Positions 6,849-8,790 of a stretch of DNA of 8,790 nt are shown here, piece by piece. The stretch comes from Candidatus Omnitrophota bacterium. Lineage in GTDB: Bacteria > Ratteibacteria > UBA8468 > MWAK01. The position numbers and the translations under genes were made by a program. The notes under the pieces are model-generated. The model saw only the letters and a list, made by a program, of their open reading frames with translations. It was not told the origin of the DNA and searched no databases. The stretch's first letter is position 1; each line of letters begins with the position of its first letter. Location of the stretch: NCBI GenBank assembly GCA_026387085.1, contig JAPLMK010000089.1:1-8790 (forward strand), given 5' to 3'.

Positions 6849-8309
6849 ATGGCGACACGGTTCATTTTAATGCAAATGAAAAAAAATAATGCTTTGCGGC
6901 GTTTTTGCGCGGGCGGATTGTTGCTGGGTATCTGCGCCTGGATGCATCTGGGATTTGTTGCCGCGGCCGGGCCGGAACAAAAGGAATTAAATTTGGTCAA
7001 AGAAAATGTTGTAACGGATGGACGGGTAAAGAACTTAATAGATTGCGAGGATGCTTCTTTGTGGGAAGGTATGGTTAAAGCCAACACGGAGATTAAACGT
7101 TCCGGGAAAATAAGTTTTGAACTTTATGGTGCTGAGAAGACGGAGCTAATGTCTTCCCGGATGATTCCCGTTGACCTGAAGAAAACTTACGTGCTTTCCG
7201 CGTATTTGCGCACATTGGATGAACAGTTTCCCGCGAGCGCTTACTTCGGCTTGCGCATGTACGATAAGAATAAAAAACCGATAACCCTCGCAAACGTCGA
7301 TGTGATATACGGGACCGAAACAACGCTGTCCGCGGATGCTCCAAAAGGAACAAAAGAATTGTGGATTATTAAAACCAACAATGCGAATTGGTTGAATGTT
7401 ACCAACGCCGCGGTTGCATTTAACGCGAAAAATAATTTTCAGGACCTTCCGAATTTTAATCTTTCACCGCAAATAGAACGGGTGTTTAACGAGGGGGCAA
7501 TGTGCCGGGTTGTTTTGAAAGAACAACTCACTAAAGCGTATCCGGCCGGAACGGCGGTTCGCCTGCATAGTCCCTGGGGAGCGCCATTCTATTGGGTGGC
7601 CAGTGGTTGGATACCGTCCGAGTGGACGAAATTTTCCGCTACCATAAGCGGAGAAGCCCAAAGTAAGGTTCCGGATGATAAATTCTGGCGGGGGACGAAA
7701 TATGTTCGTGTTTTTATCTGGTTTGCGAACTATGATAAAATTCCCCAAGAAGGCGCTCGTCTGCTGGCCGATGACATTACATTTCTTTGCGGAGAAAAGG
7801 ATATCATGGAACAACAAGCCCTTTCCGCGGTATTTCGTAACCCAAAAATTACGCAGGAATACAACAAGCGGTGGCATTTTCAAATAGACATGAACGATGA
7901 AGGGCTTTCGGCCGGTTGGATGAAGACAGATTTTAGCGACAAGGGCTGGCCGTTTCTTGACGCTGACCGCTGGTGGCAGGAGCAGGGCTATCCGGACTAT
8001 CACGGTGTTGCCTGGTACCGCAAGACATTTTCCCCGGTCAGGGGTGTAAAAGGGCAAAAATATTTTCTCTATTTCGGAGCGGTTGACGGTGACGCTTCGG
8101 TTTTCGTGAACGGCCGGAAGATCGGCGAGCACACTCTTCTTCCCGATGGCCAGGGGTGGGATAAGCCCTTTTTTTTCGACTGCACGGACCTTCTTGTTTC
8201 CGGAAAACCAAACATGATAGCGGTGCGCGTGAAGAAAACCGTATTTATGGGTGGTATCTTCAGGGGAGTGAAAATTATCCGGGCGGATGAAGTCATCCGG
8301 GGCGGGTAA
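6849..8309 (+). CDS. Secreted protein with CBM-like region and GH2-type sugar-binding domain
   Basis: A 486-aa exported protein with no recognised catalytic domain. The N-terminus carries KKNNALRR, a hydrophobic stretch (19-38) and likely cleavage at VAAA-G (about 39-40). Residues about 55-315 look like a jelly-roll carbohydrate-binding region (CBM4/9-like), ending in a strand ARLLADDITFL typical of such domains. Residues about 342-480 match the sugar-binding (jelly-roll) domain of GH2 beta-galactosidases: W342, FSDKGW, GVAWYRKTF (W389), VFVNGRKIGEH (N421-G422, H428), GKPNMIAVRV and MGGIFRGV (467-474). The GH2 immunoglobulin-like and TIM-barrel catalytic parts are absent, and the gene ends with a normal TAA. 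It probably binds glycan at the cell surface or in the periplasm. The start is unclear: TTG 6846, ATG 6849 (weak GGTGG upstream), ATG 6870 and ATG 6876 are all in frame. ATG 6849 was chosen; 6876 would give a tidier signal peptide but has no ribosome binding site. Confidence 0.75.
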   Translation: MATRFILMQMKKNNALRRFCAGGLLLGICAWMHLGFVAAAGPEQKELNLVKENVVTDGRVKNLIDCEDASLWEGMVKANTEIKRSGKISFELYGAEKTELMSSRMIPVDLKKTYVLSAYLRTLDEQFPASAYFGLRMYDKNKKPITLANVDVIYGTETTLSADAPKGTKELWIIKTNNANWLNVTNAAVAFNAKNNFQDLPNFNLSPQIERVFNEGAMCRVVLKEQLTKAYPAGTAVRLHSPWGAPFYWVASGWIPSEWTKFSATISGEAQSKVPDDKFWRGTKYVRVFIWFANYDKIPQEGARLLADDITFLCGEKDIMEQQALSAVFRNPKITQEYNKRWHFQIDMNDEGLSAGWMKTDFSDKGWPFLDADRWWQEQGYPDYHGVAWYRKTFSPVRGVKGQKYFLYFGAVDGDASVFVNGRKIGEHTLLPDGQGWDKPFFFDCTDLLVSGKPNMIAVRVKKTVFMGGIFRGVKIIRADEVIRGG

Positions 8310-8387
8310 GTTTTCGCCAATTTTTTTTAAAAACAGCAATCGGGTCCGGGAAGGAAGTTGTGTGATGGAAAAATTAATTTAACACAT

Positions 8388-8394
8388 AAGGAGG
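8388..8394 (+). promoter_or_regulatory. Ribosome binding site of the last gene
   Basis: AAGGAGG lies 4 bases before the ATG at 8399 and sets the start of the F5/8C-like gene, whose stop codon lies beyond the window. Confidence 0.75.
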
Positions 8395-8398
8395 CGTT

Positions 8399-8790
8399 AT
8401 GTTAAAGAAGAAGATTTGGCGGTTATCCGGATTGCTCGCGTTATTCTGCATTCTTTGGGTTGCGGAAGCAAATGCGGCCGGGGTCTACGCGCAAAAATGG
8501 CTGGAGGCAACCGTCGGCACCAATCTGGCGTTAGGCAAAAAAGTTATCTTCTCCATGACTCCCCAATACGACCTTACCTCTAAAAACGGAACCGATGCCA
8601 CTGATTTGACCGACGGAGCATTAGCTACGTACCCGGAGGACAAGATCTGGTTTGACGATAAGGCCGTGGGCTGGTGGTTAGGCAGCCGGGCGACCGAGGG
8701 CATTAACCTGCTGCTTGACCTGGGCAAGGAATCTAAGGTGGACCGGGTTGTTATCCGCTGCCTGGGCGGTTCCGAGCAGAATAGTTTGCA
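8399..8790 (+). CDS. Secreted F5/8 type C (discoidin-like) domain protein, N-terminal part
   Basis: An open frame of 130 codons that runs off the right edge. It begins MLKKKIWRLSGLLALFCILW, with cleavage likely after EANA (residue 26), so the protein is exported. From about residue 40 it reads TNLALGKKVIFSM, then DLTDGALATY, WWLGSRATEG and INLLLDLGKESKVDRVVIRC. The order NLALGK, DLTDG, then a strand with DLG and a V-x-x-V-V-I pattern is typical of the F5/8C (discoidin, CBM32-like) carbohydrate-binding beta-sandwich. Whether a catalytic domain follows is not visible. The gene follows the GH2-like protein by 89 bases on the same strand with a strong ribosome binding site, so it is probably part of the same carbohydrate-utilisation run. 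Domain assignment rests on sequence pattern; the full size is unknown. Confidence 0.7.
   Translation, partial: MLKKKIWRLSGLLALFCILWVAEANAAGVYAQKWLEATVGTNLALGKKVIFSMTPQYDLTSKNGTDATDLTDGALATYPEDKIWFDDKAVGWWLGSRATEGINLLLDLGKESKVDRVVIRCLGGSEQNSL

Noticed and set aside
7464..8339. Long minus-strand open frame of 291 codons opposite the GH2-like gene.
   Set aside because: The plus strand encodes clear GH2 sugar-binding motifs and a signal peptide here; the antisense frame shows no recognisable domain and is explained as a shadow.
8310..8398. Intergenic stretch after the GH2-like gene: T-run at about 8321-8329 and a five-codon ATG-to-TAA frame at 8364-8381.
   Set aside because: No GC-rich stem precedes the T-run, so it is not called a terminator. 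The mini-frame (MEKLI) has no support as a leader peptide.
1..8790. Search for tRNA genes, CRISPR arrays, insertion-sequence ends and phage attachment sites.
   Set aside because: No cloverleaf with a GTTCRA arm, regular spaced repeats, transposase-like frame or flanking direct repeats were seen by eye.

Overview
The window reads as a piece of a bacterial chromosome, about 50% G+C, from a heterotroph with a large carbohydrate-degrading repertoire. Long secreted proteins built from carbohydrate-binding and glycosidase-like modules, next to a Gfo/Idh/MocA oxidoreductase and a sugar-phosphate-isomerase-like TIM barrel, are typical of the Planctomycetes-Verrucomicrobia-Lentisphaerae group and relatives. 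That placement is a guess from gene style only; no rRNA or other phylogenetic marker in the window settles it. No mobile element, CRISPR array, tRNA or rRNA was recognised.

Layout. Positions 1-451 (minus strand) hold the N-terminal 150 codons of valyl-tRNA synthetase (valS), which continues beyond the left edge. A short divergent intergenic region (452-566) carries two back-to-back sigma70-like promoters. One drives valS, possibly as a leaderless mRNA. The other drives a Nif3-like dinuclear-metal protein (567-1367, plus). A 270-bp gap follows, with an extended -10 promoter and a perfect 12-bp palindrome. It opens a same-strand run of five genes: a Gfo/Idh/MocA oxidoreductase (1638-2876), a 963-aa secreted GH42-like TIM-barrel protein (2902-5793), a sugar phosphate isomerase/epimerase (5916-6809), a secreted protein with CBM-like and GH2-type sugar-binding domains (6849-8309), and the start of a secreted F5/8C-like protein cut by the right edge (8399-8790+). 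Spacings inside the run are 25, 122, 39 and 89 bp.

How the genes may work together. The three exported proteins could bind and cut or present a polysaccharide or glycoside outside the cytoplasm. The two cytoplasmic enzymes would then oxidise and isomerise or eliminate the imported sugar. Pairing a Gfo/Idh dehydrogenase with a xylose-isomerase-like TIM barrel is also the signature of redox (3-keto) glycoside cleavage, so this locus could combine ordinary and redox deglycosylation. That role is inference; no substrate can be read from the sequence.

The most interesting single observation is in the 963-aa protein. It keeps the four-cysteine zinc pattern and an acid/base-like Glu in the arrangement of GH42 beta-galactosidases, but has Thr/Gly where the GH42 nucleophile Glu is expected. 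It may be a divergent family with altered chemistry or a non-catalytic relative.
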